Shown here: one piece after another, positions 26,758 to 35,371 of the stretch | How the letters are laid out: every line of letters begins with the position of its first letter | Numbering within the stretch: position 1 is the stretch's first letter | Assembly (NCBI RefSeq): GCF_900099765.1 | Contig: NZ_FNDX01000017.1 | Coordinates: forward strand, 11,946 to 75,945 | DNA: 64,000 nucleotides | Direction of reading: 5' to 3' | DNA from: Paenibacillus typhae | GTDB taxonomy: Bacteria; Bacillota; Bacilli; Paenibacillales; Paenibacillaceae | Translations under genes and position numbers: made by a program | Notes under the pieces: generated by a model | The model's database searches: none | What the model was told of the DNA's origin: nothing | The model's input: the letters and a program-made list of their open reading frames with translations, nothing else

Positions 26758-27746
26758 TGCTTAATCATATTCAGATGCGCCGGGAGTCGAAATCTTTCAC
26801 AGATGCAGCCTACGCAATTCTGACTGCAGCCGGCCGCTTTGACGGGCCCAAGTATATGCTGTCCGGACTCAGCGGAATGGCTTTCAAGTTCGCCGCCCAC
26901 CGGATGCTGCTTCCCCACTCGGTCACTGCCTACGGACAATGGGGAACCGAGCACAGCCCGGGCATTGATAATCTGGGGCTCTATACCGTCTACGATGCCG
27001 GACGTTCAAGACATAACTCCTTCGGGAGCTATCAGCAGGATGCCGTCAACTGGGTCAGGCAAAGCATTGATTCCGGCATGGGCGCCGTATATTGGATACC
27101 TGAATTCGGGGTTATTCACGGCTATGACGATGAAGCTGAAATATTCTATCTGCAGGACGGCAGTGCCGCCGGTACGCAAGTACTGCTGTACGACAATTTC
27201 GGGATCAACTTCACCTCCTTCTGGTATTGCCGGATTTTTGGAGATCAGGTGAGCATTCCGCTGGAAGATGCGGTACTGGAATCGCTGCGGCTGGCACTGT
27301 ATGACTGGGAAACTCCATACAAAACGCTTCCCGACCAGGAGATTGCCTCCGGCCGGCTGGCTTATCAATATGTGATAAAGGCTCTGAAGCAAGGCGATTA
27401 CGATGCCGGTGGAGCCGGCTATCTATTAGCTTCCTACCTCTATTCACGCACAGAAATCAGGGATTATCTGCAGGAGGTGCAGTGGCGGCTTCCGGGCCTT
27501 GACGAGGTTCTCCGGCTGTACCGTGAACTGACAGAGATCACTGGTCCGGAGATTACCGCAGTACTGCCTGCCCTGTCCAAAGGGCTGAAGCTGCCGGAAA
27601 GTCAGCAGGCTTCTTTATGCAAGGTCTTTAAGCAAGCTGAAGCTCTGGAAGAGAGGGCCATGGCGCTCGTTCTCCTGATCTCCGGACGCTATCCTGACCG
27701 CAAACGGTCGCTTGTCCCCCGGTGGGGCGCCCACACCGCCAGATAG
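26754..27746 (+). CDS. paralogous protein 1, BtrH-like N-terminal fold
   Basis: A ~330-residue protein homologous to the next one. Both have a ~150-residue N-terminal region (ESKSFTDAAYAILTAAG, GLSGMAFKFAAHR, then FGVIHGYDDEAEIFYLQDG) that resembles the BtrH_N/papain-like fold, followed by a helical half. In peptidases of this fold a Cys would precede the first helix; here it is Thr/Asp, so catalysis is doubtful. ATG follows GGAGG and overlaps the upstream stop. Assignment is remote similarity by eye only. Confidence 0.5.
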   Translation: MMLNHIQMRRESKSFTDAAYAILTAAGRFDGPKYMLSGLSGMAFKFAAHRMLLPHSVTAYGQWGTEHSPGIDNLGLYTVYDAGRSRHNSFGSYQQDAVNWVRQSIDSGMGAVYWIPEFGVIHGYDDEAEIFYLQDGSAAGTQVLLYDNFGINFTSFWYCRIFGDQVSIPLEDAVLESLRLALYDWETPYKTLPDQEIASGRLAYQYVIKALKQGDYDAGGAGYLLASYLYSRTEIRDYLQEVQWRLPGLDEVLRLYRELTEITGPEITAVLPALSKGLKLPESQQASLCKVFKQAEALEERAMALVLLISGRYPDRKRSLVPRWGAHTAR

Positions 27747-27778
27747 CGGATGAATCCGTCCAGAAAGCAGGATGAACT

Positions 27779-28753
27779 ATGAGTGCAAGTATACTTTCCT
27801 CCGTTCAGTTCAGAGCGGAATCCCTTTCTTTTACAGATGCTTTATACGGTGTACTTGTGGCCAAAGGCTGGTTCAGCCTGCCGAAGCCGATGCTCGCCGG
27901 AATGACCGGCGCGTGCTTCCGTTTCTCCGTCCACCGGCAGCTTCACGCTGATTCAGCCACCGCCTACAACTGGATGGCAGAGCATCTTGTGGCCTGTGAC
28001 CTCATCGGCGTTATTGCTTCACAGTGGGGAGGGTACAATTTCACACCGACCTTCCCCCTATATCAGCGCCAGGCTGTCCGGGACATCAAAAGCTCCATCG
28101 ACCGCGGCACCGCCGCCGTCCTGTGGAAAGACAGATTTGTTATTGTGAACGGATATCACGAAGCGAAGCAGCTGTTCTACTATCTGGACGGCCGGTCGGC
28201 TGCGGTGCAGGAGCTGTCTTTTGGCGAACTGGGTCTGAACCAAACGCCGTATTGTTATTACCAGGTCTATGAACATCTTCTTGAAACCGATGTGCTTCAG
28301 GTCATCAAAGAGTCCTATATGCAGGCGGTATTCAGAGCGGAAACTCCCGATATTATGCTTCCCGGAACAGATTATGCCTGCGGGCTCTCCGCCTACGACG
28401 CTATCCTTAACGCACTGCAATCCGGCAATTATGATGCTGCTGGTGCCTATGAAACCATCTCTGTCTACGCCGCAGCCAAACGTGATGCCGCACAATATAC
28501 ACGCTATGCCGCAGGCTACTGGCCTGCTTCACAAGAGGTAGCCGGGCACTATGCTGAATTGGCTGTTTTGTATGAGAAAATTCTGGACACAGCGGAGATG
28601 AACAGCACACCTGGCGCGCTCTCTGAACCCTGCAGCTCCTTCATTGACCTATTCCACGCTGCCAGGGCAGCGGAAACAGCAGCTATCCGTTCGATCCGGA
28701 CGCTGCTGCATGAGCCGATTGCCAACCGCTTCCATGATGTCGGGCTGCGCTGA
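27779..28753 (+). CDS. paralogous protein 2, BtrH-like N-terminal fold
   Basis: A 324-residue paralogue of the upstream protein: ESLSFTDALYGVLVAKGWF, GMTGACFRFSVHRQL, VIVNGYHEAKQLFYYLDGRS align with the partner. A C-terminal helical part differs. Two copies behind a WYL-like regulator suggest a heterodimer or a dedicated binding pair. Start ATG after AGCAGGATGAACT; no strong SD, consistent with coupling. Confidence 0.5.
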   Translation: MSASILSSVQFRAESLSFTDALYGVLVAKGWFSLPKPMLAGMTGACFRFSVHRQLHADSATAYNWMAEHLVACDLIGVIASQWGGYNFTPTFPLYQRQAVRDIKSSIDRGTAAVLWKDRFVIVNGYHEAKQLFYYLDGRSAAVQELSFGELGLNQTPYCYYQVYEHLLETDVLQVIKESYMQAVFRAETPDIMLPGTDYACGLSAYDAILNALQSGNYDAAGAYETISVYAAAKRDAAQYTRYAAGYWPASQEVAGHYAELAVLYEKILDTAEMNSTPGALSEPCSSFIDLFHAARAAETAAIRSIRTLLHEPIANRFHDVGLR

Positions 28754-28790
28754 TAGCTGCAATCCGCCTCACGTTCATGTGAACTGCGAC

Positions 28791-28838
28791 TTGACAATAA
28801 AGTTATAATCTCTATATATTTTAAGAATTAAAATATAT
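28791..28838 (+). promoter_or_regulatory. MarR promoter-operator 1
   Basis: TTGACA at 28791, with a near-perfect palindrome at 28814-28838 (arms ATATATTTTAA and TTAAAATATAT, 3-bp centre) overlying the -10 region. It precedes the MarR gene and recurs before the next operon. Confidence 0.75.
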
Positions 28839-28853
28839 GGAGTGTGTCTGCCT

Positions 28854-29273
28854 ATGAGCACAGGTCAACAAAAGTCACAGGCTATCCTTAGCCTTATGGA
28901 TACAATGGCTGCCGTTCAGCAAAAATCACAGGTATTCATTGAACGCATCACTAAGAAAGAAACCCTGAGCCAGAATCAGCTCATGCTGCTGTTTCAGCTG
29001 CAGCTTGCCGGAAGCCTGAAGATAACGGAAATTGCCGAAAGATTCGTTGTCACACCGGGCGCCGCCTCCTCCATGTGCGACAAGCTGGAAGAAGCCCGAC
29101 TGGTCCAGCGGGTCCGTACGAATGAGGACCGCAGGGTGGTCAACATCGAAATTACCGGCGAAGGAACCCGGCGGATTCTTCAGCTGTTTGACACATTTGA
29201 AACCGCCGAGCTTCAGAGGTTTACAGATACTCTGCACCAGATCAACAGCCTGATGAATGAAATCACCAGCTAA
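28854..29273 (+). CDS. MarR-family regulator
   Basis: A 139-residue MarR regulator: winged helix LSQNQLMLLFQLQLAGSLKI, TEIAERFVVTPGAASSMCDK, wing VRTNEDRRVVNIEITGEG. It is flanked by two copies of one AT-rich palindrome, one at its own promoter and one before 29415, so it probably controls itself and the two genes after it. Start ATG at 28854; an upstream GTG is possible. Confidence 0.85.
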   Translation: MSTGQQKSQAILSLMDTMAAVQQKSQVFIERITKKETLSQNQLMLLFQLQLAGSLKITEIAERFVVTPGAASSMCDKLEEARLVQRVRTNEDRRVVNIEITGEGTRRILQLFDTFETAELQRFTDTLHQINSLMNEITS

Positions 29274-29287
29274 AAGCTCCGCCCTGC

Positions 29288-29320
29288 ACTGCCTCCGCTA
29301 AAATGAGGCGGTGTTTTTTT
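29288..29320 (+). terminator. terminator after marR
   Basis: ACTGCCTC pairs with GAGGCGGT, then a seven-T run. Confidence 0.8.
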
Positions 29321-29345
29321 GTGCGGCAATACCGAGATTTATTTT

Positions 29346-29393
29346 GTTGACTATATATTATAATAAATATATATTTTAATTATTAAAATAAAT
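29346..29393 (+). promoter_or_regulatory. MarR promoter-operator 2
   Basis: TTGACT at 29346 and a palindrome at 29369-29393 (arms ATATATTTTAA and TTAAAATAAAT) over the -10. It is the same layout as 28791-28838. Confidence 0.75.
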
Positions 29394-29414
29394 TTGAATG
29401 AAGGTGATCACCGC

Positions 29415-30071
29415 ATGCTTAGTCCATCCGTCAAACCAGTGACAGCAGATAGGCCTCCTTTTAAGGTAAGAGGTGCCCTCACCCGGCGCGAAGATTTGAT
29501 TGCGTCCTCGGTTGATGTGTTCGGCCAGCTTAAAGCGTCAGGAACAGTGACTGCAGGCCGGCTTAAGGTGTCGGGAGAATGCCGGATAGCCAGGCATTGT
29601 CTGGCGGCACAGGTCAACAGCTTCGGAAGCCTGAGAGTGCACAGTCTGGAGGCAGAGCAAGTCCGGTCCAGCGGATACCTGTCGGCAGAAGAGGTTAAAG
29701 CCGCAACCTTTCTGGCAAAAGGAGCCGTACAGCTGGTCCGGCTTACCGCCTCAGAGTCGGTTATCATCCGCCTGAGCGCCAGCAGCAGAATAAATCAGCT
29801 TAAAACTGAGGGTTCCTTGACTGTAAGCAGTACGTTGCAGGGTCTCTCCTTTTTCACAAAAGCTTTTCACAGATTGAACTGCTGCCTGCTGAAAGGGGAT
29901 TCACTTCATCTTGAACATACGACAGCTGAAAGGGTCTGCGGCAACCGGATTTTCATGGGTCCGGGCTGCCGGATTCAGGAGGTGCGCTATACGGAAAGCC
30001 TGCATATCGATAAAGCTTCCACGGTAAAAACGATCGTAAAACTTAACAGTCCAGGAGGAACCTCAGAATGA
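29415..30071 (+). CDS. bactofilin-like beta-solenoid protein
   Basis: A 218-residue protein made of short repeated strands (VDVFGQLKASGTVTAGRLKV, SGECRIARHCLAAQ, VNSFGSLRVHSLEAE), the pattern of bactofilin/polymer-forming beta helices. Bactofilins form cytoskeletal scaffolds; a role here is inferred. ATG at 29415 follows AAGGTGA. The stop overlaps the next start (ATGA), so it is coupled to the membrane protein, and both sit behind the MarR operator. Confidence 0.65.
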   Translation: MLSPSVKPVTADRPPFKVRGALTRREDLIASSVDVFGQLKASGTVTAGRLKVSGECRIARHCLAAQVNSFGSLRVHSLEAEQVRSSGYLSAEEVKAATFLAKGAVQLVRLTASESVIIRLSASSRINQLKTEGSLTVSSTLQGLSFFTKAFHRLNCCLLKGDSLHLEHTTAERVCGNRIFMGPGCRIQEVRYTESLHIDKASTVKTIVKLNSPGGTSE

Positions 30072-30376
30072 ATAACACCACTGTATTCCGTAAAAATGCT
30101 GCGTCCCTTGCCGGCAAAATCGTTGTCAGCTTGTTTATGCTTCCAATCCTCGGTGTATGGACGGCCGGCAGCGCCGTTTGTTCAATCCTCGCGCTAATAG
30201 CTGCTGTACTCGGTTTACTCGGCTGGAAGGGCATATCATTGACCCTCTATCCCGGTTATGATCTGCCGCAGATCCTCAGTATTCCGTTAGGGCTCGGGCT
30301 GGCTCTGCTGCTGTATGCTTCATTCGTATATACCAGACGTTTCCTCCGGCGCTGCCTGCACTATATCCAATCCTGA
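30068..30376 (+). CDS. small membrane protein of the MarR unit
   Basis: A 102-residue protein with two hydrophobic helices (about 13-60 and 72-92) and a Pro-rich middle, basic C-terminal end (TRRFLRRCLHY). No family is named. Translationally coupled to the bactofilin-like gene, which suggests it anchors that protein to the membrane. Confidence 0.6.
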   Translation: MNNTTVFRKNAASLAGKIVVSLFMLPILGVWTAGSAVCSILALIAAVLGLLGWKGISLTLYPGYDLPQILSIPLGLGLALLLYASFVYTRRFLRRCLHYIQS

Positions 30377-30387
30377 ACAACCTCCGG

Positions 30388-31344
30388 TTAACGGAGTGAT
30401 TCCGCGATCTTCAGCACCTCGGCCCGGTCCAGGCCGTGAGTTACAATATTGTACAACACGCCATCGGCTTCCCAATCCAGATTTCGGTCATCCATCATTA
30501 CGGCGTCAACACCGTTAATCTTTACCGGTTCCACTTTACCGCTGAATGACATTTCGTAGGCCGTTTCCTTGTCGGAATAACGGAAATGCATTTTGAGGTC
30601 CTGCCCTTCATGCTCACTGCTAAAGAACAAATCCAGATACTTGCCGTTAACGCCTTCCTCCGACTTGTAGAATTCTCCACGGTCAAAAGCAAATCCCTCC
30701 GGCAGATACTCCGGCAGCTTAACCTTGAACATCGCGTATTTGTCCAGCTCTTCACGGCTCTTCACAGCCACTATACGCTCTGCCGCTTCCTTATCACGCT
30801 GCTCCTGTTCGCTTTTGGTAATCAGCTTGTCGCCGTCAAAATTAACGATCTGCTCTCCGGCGGCGTTATAAATTTCACTGACTTTTTCCGAATCGGAAGT
30901 AATCACGTTACCTTCCTTGTCGAACAGCTTGCCCTCCCACTCCTTTGGAAAATCGGGAATCTGCGCGGCATCCATCTCATGGGCAATAATGTTGCCGAGG
31001 TTAATGCTCTGCAGCACTCTGCCAAGAAGGTCCTGGGCATATGACGGCTTGACGAAGCTGACGCTCAGCGCACCGGCAACCAGCAGGGATGCCACAATCA
31101 TGGCCGGTCGTTTCCACCCTGTTTGTATTTTCATTGGTTTTGCCTCCTGTTTAAGTTGGGTACGGCTCTGTACTTTGGCAAGCACTGCCGCCTTATGAGC
31201 CTTGCTGTAATCCTGTCCGGCCAGCGCCCGGCCCAGCTCAAGCAGCTCAAGTGATTCTTCGGGTCCGATCCAGTCTGAAGTATTTTTCAGATGTACACCG
31301 TCATCAACAGCTTTTGCGAACTTCTGCATATTGTCTTTTTTCAC
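30388..31344 (-). CDS. anti-sigma factor with DUF4367-like domain
   Basis: A 318-residue protein: cytoplasmic N-terminus (~1-75), one membrane helix (RPAMIVASLLVAGALSVSFV) and an extracytoplasmic domain with a DUF4367-like end (MFKVKLPEYLPEGFAFDRGE, then VKINGVDAVMMDD). The overlap with the sigma gene (ATGA) supports the sigma/anti-sigma pair. The signal sensed is unknown. Confidence 0.75.
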   Translation of the reverse strand: MKKDNMQKFAKAVDDGVHLKNTSDWIGPEESLELLELGRALAGQDYSKAHKAAVLAKVQSRTQLKQEAKPMKIQTGWKRPAMIVASLLVAGALSVSFVKPSYAQDLLGRVLQSINLGNIIAHEMDAAQIPDFPKEWEGKLFDKEGNVITSDSEKVSEIYNAAGEQIVNFDGDKLITKSEQEQRDKEAAERIVAVKSREELDKYAMFKVKLPEYLPEGFAFDRGEFYKSEEGVNGKYLDLFFSSEHEGQDLKMHFRYSDKETAYEMSFSGKVEPVKINGVDAVMMDDRNLDWEADGVLYNIVTHGLDRAEVLKIAESLR

Positions 31345-31931
31345 AGCTGCTCCACGCTCCCTATTTCAGCTTTCAGCTTTTTCATGCTCCGGTACAGGAT
31401 CACGCCGACGTTGCTCTCAGATATGCCGGTGAGGCTGGCGATCTCTGTGTTTTTGAGATCCGCCCCGAATTTAAGCGCCACAATATTCCGTTCCTTGGCT
31501 GTCAGAGTATCCAGTGCCATGCCCAGCCGGTTGTTGCGCTCCCCTTCCAGCAGCTGCTCGTCCGGCGTTTTTTTGCCTGATACCAGCTCCCGGACCGCCT
31601 CCAGCGAAAAAAACAGATTTCTCGTCCTGCTGCGGTAATAATCGTTCACGACATTTCTGGCGATGGCGAACAGCCACACCTCAAAGGGTGCTTTTTCCGG
31701 GGAGTAGCTGTGCAGCCTGGACCATGTTTTTTCAAAAACCTGGCTCGCCAGGTCCTCCGCCGTATAACGGCAGCTGACGCGGTAAGCGGTATAGTTGAAT
31801 ATCCTCGAATAATAGTCTTCAAAAATGGAAGTGAACACCCTGTCCGTATCTGCACTAACGGCTGCAGCAGCGGGGTCTTCTTCCTTCACTCTCCTGTTCC
31901 AAAGCGATTGCAGCAATGCGCGCTCTTGCAT
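31341..31931 (-). CDS. ECF sigma factor
   Basis: A 196-residue ECF sigma: region 2 (DYYSRIFNYTAYRVSCRYTA, EDLASQVFEKTW) and region 4 (ALDTLTAKERNIVALKFGAD, LTGISESNVGVILYRSMKKL). ATG after GGAGAG. Overlapping the anti-sigma gene. The stretch 31932-32200 holds only the terminator listed next. Confidence 0.85.
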   Translation of the reverse strand: MQERALLQSLWNRRVKEEDPAAAAVSADTDRVFTSIFEDYYSRIFNYTAYRVSCRYTAEDLASQVFEKTWSRLHSYSPEKAPFEVWLFAIARNVVNDYYRSRTRNLFFSLEAVRELVSGKKTPDEQLLEGERNNRLGMALDTLTAKERNIVALKFGADLKNTEIASLTGISESNVGVILYRSMKKLKAEIGSVEQL

Positions 31932-32118
31932 CTCTCTTAAGCTCTCCTTTCTTAAGCAAATTCACCGGGCCAAGTGATTTACCCCAGCTAATACGCGGAC
32001 AATGGCATTTCATTACAAGCCCTGCAAAAAATCCGTCCGGATGAACCCGATTCAACTCCAGTATCCCTTAGTGCCTGACCGTTTGTATGCGGATTATGTT
32101 GCAATATTCCTGGTACAG

Positions 32119-32155
32119 CAAAAAAGCCGCCCGCCGGGCCGGCAAAATCCGGCCT
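32119..32155 (-). terminator. terminator of MFS gene
   Basis: GGCCGGATTTTGCCGGCC-type hairpin on the minus strand, then TTTTTT. Confidence 0.75.
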
Positions 32156-32200
32156 GATGAGCAGCTCTCCATTTCTGTGCATTGCTTGTAAAAAATCGTC

Positions 32201-33424
32201 TTACGCCTGTTTCTTCTCAGTCAGGTAATACACAAAAGCCAGTGCAGGCACCGTCATCCCGATCAGCGAGGTCAATTCCCAGCCTCCGTAGGCATATGCC
32301 CAGCCTCCCAGGGATGAGCCAATCGCTCCGCCTACAAAGAAGATAGCCATGAACAATCCGTTAAGGCGCCCTCTGGCTTCATTGCCCAGGGAATAAATAG
32401 CCCGCTGTCCGAGCACCAGATTCCCCGATACGCCCATATCGAGCAGGATGGCTGCGGCAACGAGAAGGCCCAGCGTTACTGCAGAATCACTGCGGAACAG
32501 GTAAGCGATCAGGAAGGCACCGCCGGCAAGCAGAAAAGCGAGCCCGGTCAGCGGACGGGTCCAGCCCTTGTCAGCCAGTCTTCCGGCAATCGGGGAGGCT
32601 ACAGCTCCGGCAACACCGGCCAGGGCAAACAATGCAATACCCTGCTGGGACAGGTGATACGTATCCGCCAGCCGCAGTGAAATGGTCGTCCAGAACAGGC
32701 TGAATGTTCCGAACAGGCTGGCCTGATAGATGGCCCGGCGTCGCAGCACAGGTGTATTCATCAGCAGCGTTCCCAGGGAGCGGATCAGCCCGCCGTAGCT
32801 CATAGCCGGAACCGGCTGGCGCTGCGGCAGCACTCTGGACAGCAGAAGAGTAAGCAGGGCAATAATAACAGCTGAAATGGCATAAATTGCGTGCCAGCCC
32901 CAGAGCCCCGAGACGAAGCTGGCCAGCGGACGGGCGAACATGATGCCGAGCAGCAGACCGCTCATAACATTACCTACTACCCGGCCCCGGTGTTCTTCAG
33001 CAGCGAGGAACGAAGCGTAGGGTACCAGAATCTGAGCGGCTACAGAACCAAGGCCGATGAACAGGGAAGCGCCCAGGAACAGCCCCGCATTCGGGGCCAG
33101 TGTGGCCGCAACTAGGGCCGCGACGACAACAAGGAGCGAGATCACGGTCAGGCGGCGGTTCTCGATAATATCACTGAGCGGAACGACGAACAACAGTCCG
33201 ATTACATAGCCGATCTGTGTCAGAGTGACGATCAGCCCCGCTGCTCCGGAGGACAGGTGTGTTGCTGCGGCGATCGGTCCGACCAGGGTCTGGGCATAGT
33301 ACAGATTGGCAACAATTAGTCCGCAGGAAGCGGCCAGCAGAAAGGTAATCCAGCCGGGCATTGCTGCGCTCTCCGCAGCCTTCTTCGCCCCGGTTACCCT
33401 GTTGATTTGACTTACCTGATTCAT
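32201..33424 (-). CDS. MFS transporter
   Basis: A 407-residue 12-helix MFS protein ([47 protein letters not shown]). Drug or metabolite exporter; substrate unknown. ATG at 33424 with GGTGGAG upstream. Two repeat operators lie in its promoter and a third in front of the divergent TetR gene, indicating local repression. Confidence 0.8.
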   Translation of the reverse strand: MNQVSQINRVTGAKKAAESAAMPGWITFLLAASCGLIVANLYYAQTLVGPIAAATHLSSGAAGLIVTLTQIGYVIGLLFVVPLSDIIENRRLTVISLLVVVAALVAATLAPNAGLFLGASLFIGLGSVAAQILVPYASFLAAEEHRGRVVGNVMSGLLLGIMFARPLASFVSGLWGWHAIYAISAVIIALLTLLLSRVLPQRQPVPAMSYGGLIRSLGTLLMNTPVLRRRAIYQASLFGTFSLFWTTISLRLADTYHLSQQGIALFALAGVAGAVASPIAGRLADKGWTRPLTGLAFLLAGGAFLIAYLFRSDSAVTLGLLVAAAILLDMGVSGNLVLGQRAIYSLGNEARGRLNGLFMAIFFVGGAIGSSLGGWAYAYGGWELTSLIGMTVPALAFVYYLTEKKQA

Positions 33425-33450
33425 ATTAACTCCACCTTTCACTTTTAAAT

Positions 33451-33607
33451 ACTGAACGTTTAGTTTATTAATTATGGATTTATAATATACTGAACGTTTA
33501 GTTTTGTAAATAGGCAGATTAAATATTTTTTCTTCGCCATAAATCTGCTGCTTCAGTTTTAGGATTGGCTATTTTCTCAGAATGTTTTGTATAATGAACG
33601 TATAGTT
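33451..33607. promoter_or_regulatory. three TetR operators between MFS and tetR
   Basis: CTGAACGTTTAGT occurs at 33452-33464 and 33490-33502, and a related ATGAACGTATAGTT at 33594-33607. The last overlaps the TATAAT (33589-33594) of the divergent regulator gene. Core CTNAACGTTNAG is palindromic. Confidence 0.75.
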
Positions 33608-33662
33608 TAGTTTTGTACCGAATGCTATATTTGAGCTGCTTATGAATCAGGAGGTCATTTTG

Positions 33663-34238
33663 ATGGATAAAAAAAGAGGACGCCCGCGCAACAACGAAGC
33701 AGAGGCTGCGATTCTGGCCGCATCCTACGAGCTGCTGCTGGAAACCGGCTTTGAAGCGGTGACGGTAGATAAAATTGCCGAGCGGGCCAAAGTAAGCAAG
33801 GCCACCATTTACAAATGGTGGCCTAACAAAGCAGCGGTAGTCATGGACGGCTACCTCTCTGCCGCCACGGCACGCCTTCCGGTGCCTGACACGGGGTCGG
33901 TAAGAGAGGATATCGAGATCCATGCGACAAACCTGGCGGTCTTTTTGCGCAGCCGGGAGGGTATGGTCATTACCGGGCTGATCGGCGAGGGGCAATCCGA
34001 TGCCGGACTGGCCGAAGCATACCGGACCCGCTTTTTTGCCCCGCGGCGGCAGGAAGCCCGGGAGCTGCTGGAACGCGGAGTGACGCGGGGTGAGCTGAAG
34101 CCGGATCTGGATATCAGCTGCAGTATTGATCTGTTGTACGGGCCGATTTTTTACAGGCTGCTGATTACAGGCGATGTGCTGGACGAGGCTTATATCAGAA
34201 CGATAATGGCTGCTGCTTTTGAGGGAATCAGACAGTAG
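33663..34238 (+). CDS. TetR-family regulator
   Basis: A 191-residue TetR protein: basic start (MDKKRGRPRNNEAEAAILAA), helix-turn-helix VTVDKIAERAKVSKATIYKW with WWPNKAAV, then a C-terminal TetR_C-like domain. ATG after AGGAGG. Divergent from the MFS gene; shares the operator cluster. Confidence 0.85.
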   Translation: MDKKRGRPRNNEAEAAILAASYELLLETGFEAVTVDKIAERAKVSKATIYKWWPNKAAVVMDGYLSAATARLPVPDTGSVREDIEIHATNLAVFLRSREGMVITGLIGEGQSDAGLAEAYRTRFFAPRRQEARELLERGVTRGELKPDLDISCSIDLLYGPIFYRLLITGDVLDEAYIRTIMAAAFEGIRQ

Positions 34239-34270
34239 CTGTAACACACCCGGTCAGAAGACACGCCGGG

Positions 34271-34438
34271 CTATTCCTTCCCTCCTGAATCCATTCTTGT
34301 ATATGTATTGATCAATTCATCCAGCTTCATGGACTGTCTGATTACCCGCGGATGAAGTAGTCCGTAGGTCTGTTCCATCTGATTAAGCCTGGTTCTTTCG
34401 TACTCTATTTGCTTGCGCAGGATCTTGAGCTTGTCCAT
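34271..34438 (-). CDS. Spo0E-like aspartyl-phosphate phosphatase
   Basis: A 55-residue protein: MDKLKILRKQIEYERTRLNQ, then IRQSMKLDELINTYTRM. This is the two-helix Spo0E hairpin with the SxxLDxLI signature (S-MKLDELI). Such proteins dephosphorylate Spo0A~P and delay sporulation. ATG at 34438 with GGGAGG eight bases upstream. Confidence 0.75.
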   Translation of the reverse strand: MDKLKILRKQIEYERTRLNQMEQTYGLLHPRVIRQSMKLDELINTYTRMDSGGKE

Positions 34439-34560
34439 CTGCACTACCTCCCGTACATATTTTAGAGGTATATGTCAAATTATAGGACTGCTAGCTCAAT
34501 GCATCATGTATAGATATTCAAGGTTTCGTATATGTGTTATCCAGCCCGTTAGAGCTGCAT

Positions 34561-34604
34561 AAGTGAAAAGGCCTGCCGGGGAGTCACCGGAGACCTTTCC
34601 ACTT
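34561..34604 (-). terminator. hairpin after anti-sigma gene
   Basis: AAGTGGAAAGG-type arm pairs with CCTTTTCACTT. The T-run is weak, so termination is likely but not certain. Confidence 0.5.
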
Positions 34605-34606
34605 AT

Positions 34607-35371
34607 TTAGGATCTTGGTTTAATCATGATACCAAGCTGCTTCAGGTAGGGTCCAAGCTCCTCATACAGCCGGCTAAACCGGGCTGTATCCTCTTCGCTC
34701 AGCCGGTCCGGATGAATGCTGCCGTCAGAGCCGGTAATTTCCGCATTATAAGCTTGCAGTTCGTTTACCAGCTGTCTGAAGGCTGTCAGCTCCGTGCCGC
34801 TGAAAACCTGCTCTCCCCGGGCCAGCTGTTCCTCCCAGAAGGTACCGCTGTCGAGGGGAGGTAATTTGCCGGAAGCAGACGGCTGTGCCTCCTTCTCTAT
34901 TTTCCCGAAATACGGCTCAAGCTTCACGGTCAATTCCTGATACCTCTCCTGCTCCGCAGAGCTCAGCCGCTCCGGATGAAGGTTCCCCTTGTCATCGGCA
35001 ATCCTCAGATTGTAGCTCCCGATATCATGCAGCAGTGCTGTTAAGGCTGCAAAATCTTCTGTGCTCAGGCTGTTTTTGGCCTGCTGCAGCTTGGTCTCAA
35101 GCCTGTCATAGCCTTCGAGTGTTCCGCCATTCTCCATAAAATGTTCCTGCGAGCCGTACACGGAATCCGCCAGATACGTATATCCGGCATAGGCTCCGGT
35201 TGGAATCAATAAAGCGGCTGCCATTACAGTGGCTACTAGCCATTTTTTCATACGTCTTCCCCCTTGTTCCGGAGTAACCCTGCTAAGGATTTTGTCCTTC
35301 AGCTCAGGTGGAGCGCTCCAGTCTCCGGTCTCCTCCCGGAGTGCCTGCCGCAGCTGCTGTTCAAGACTCAT
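34607..35371 (-). CDS. anti-sigma factor, DUF3600-like
   Basis: A ~254-residue protein: cytoplasmic N-terminus, one membrane helix (WLVATVMAAALLIPTGAY) and an external region with two similar ~65-residue units (LSTEDFAALTALLHDIGSYN..., FSGTELTAFRQLVNELQAYN..., each continuing to HPERLS/HPDRLS). This is the DUF3600 type of anti-sigma. ATG at 35371 has GGAGG six bases upstream, overlapping the sigma gene. Confidence 0.75.
   Translation of the reverse strand: MSLEQQLRQALREETGDWSAPPELKDKILSRVTPEQGGRRMKKWLVATVMAAALLIPTGAYAGYTYLADSVYGSQEHFMENGGTLEGYDRLETKLQQAKNSLSTEDFAALTALLHDIGSYNLRIADDKGNLHPERLSSAEQERYQELTVKLEPYFGKIEKEAQPSASGKLPPLDSGTFWEEQLARGEQVFSGTELTAFRQLVNELQAYNAEITGSDGSIHPDRLSEEDTARFSRLYEELGPYLKQLGIMIKPRS

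Noticed and set aside
31988..32182. 64-codon frame in the gap before the MFS gene
   Set aside because: No SD or recognisable content; the MFS terminator lies inside.
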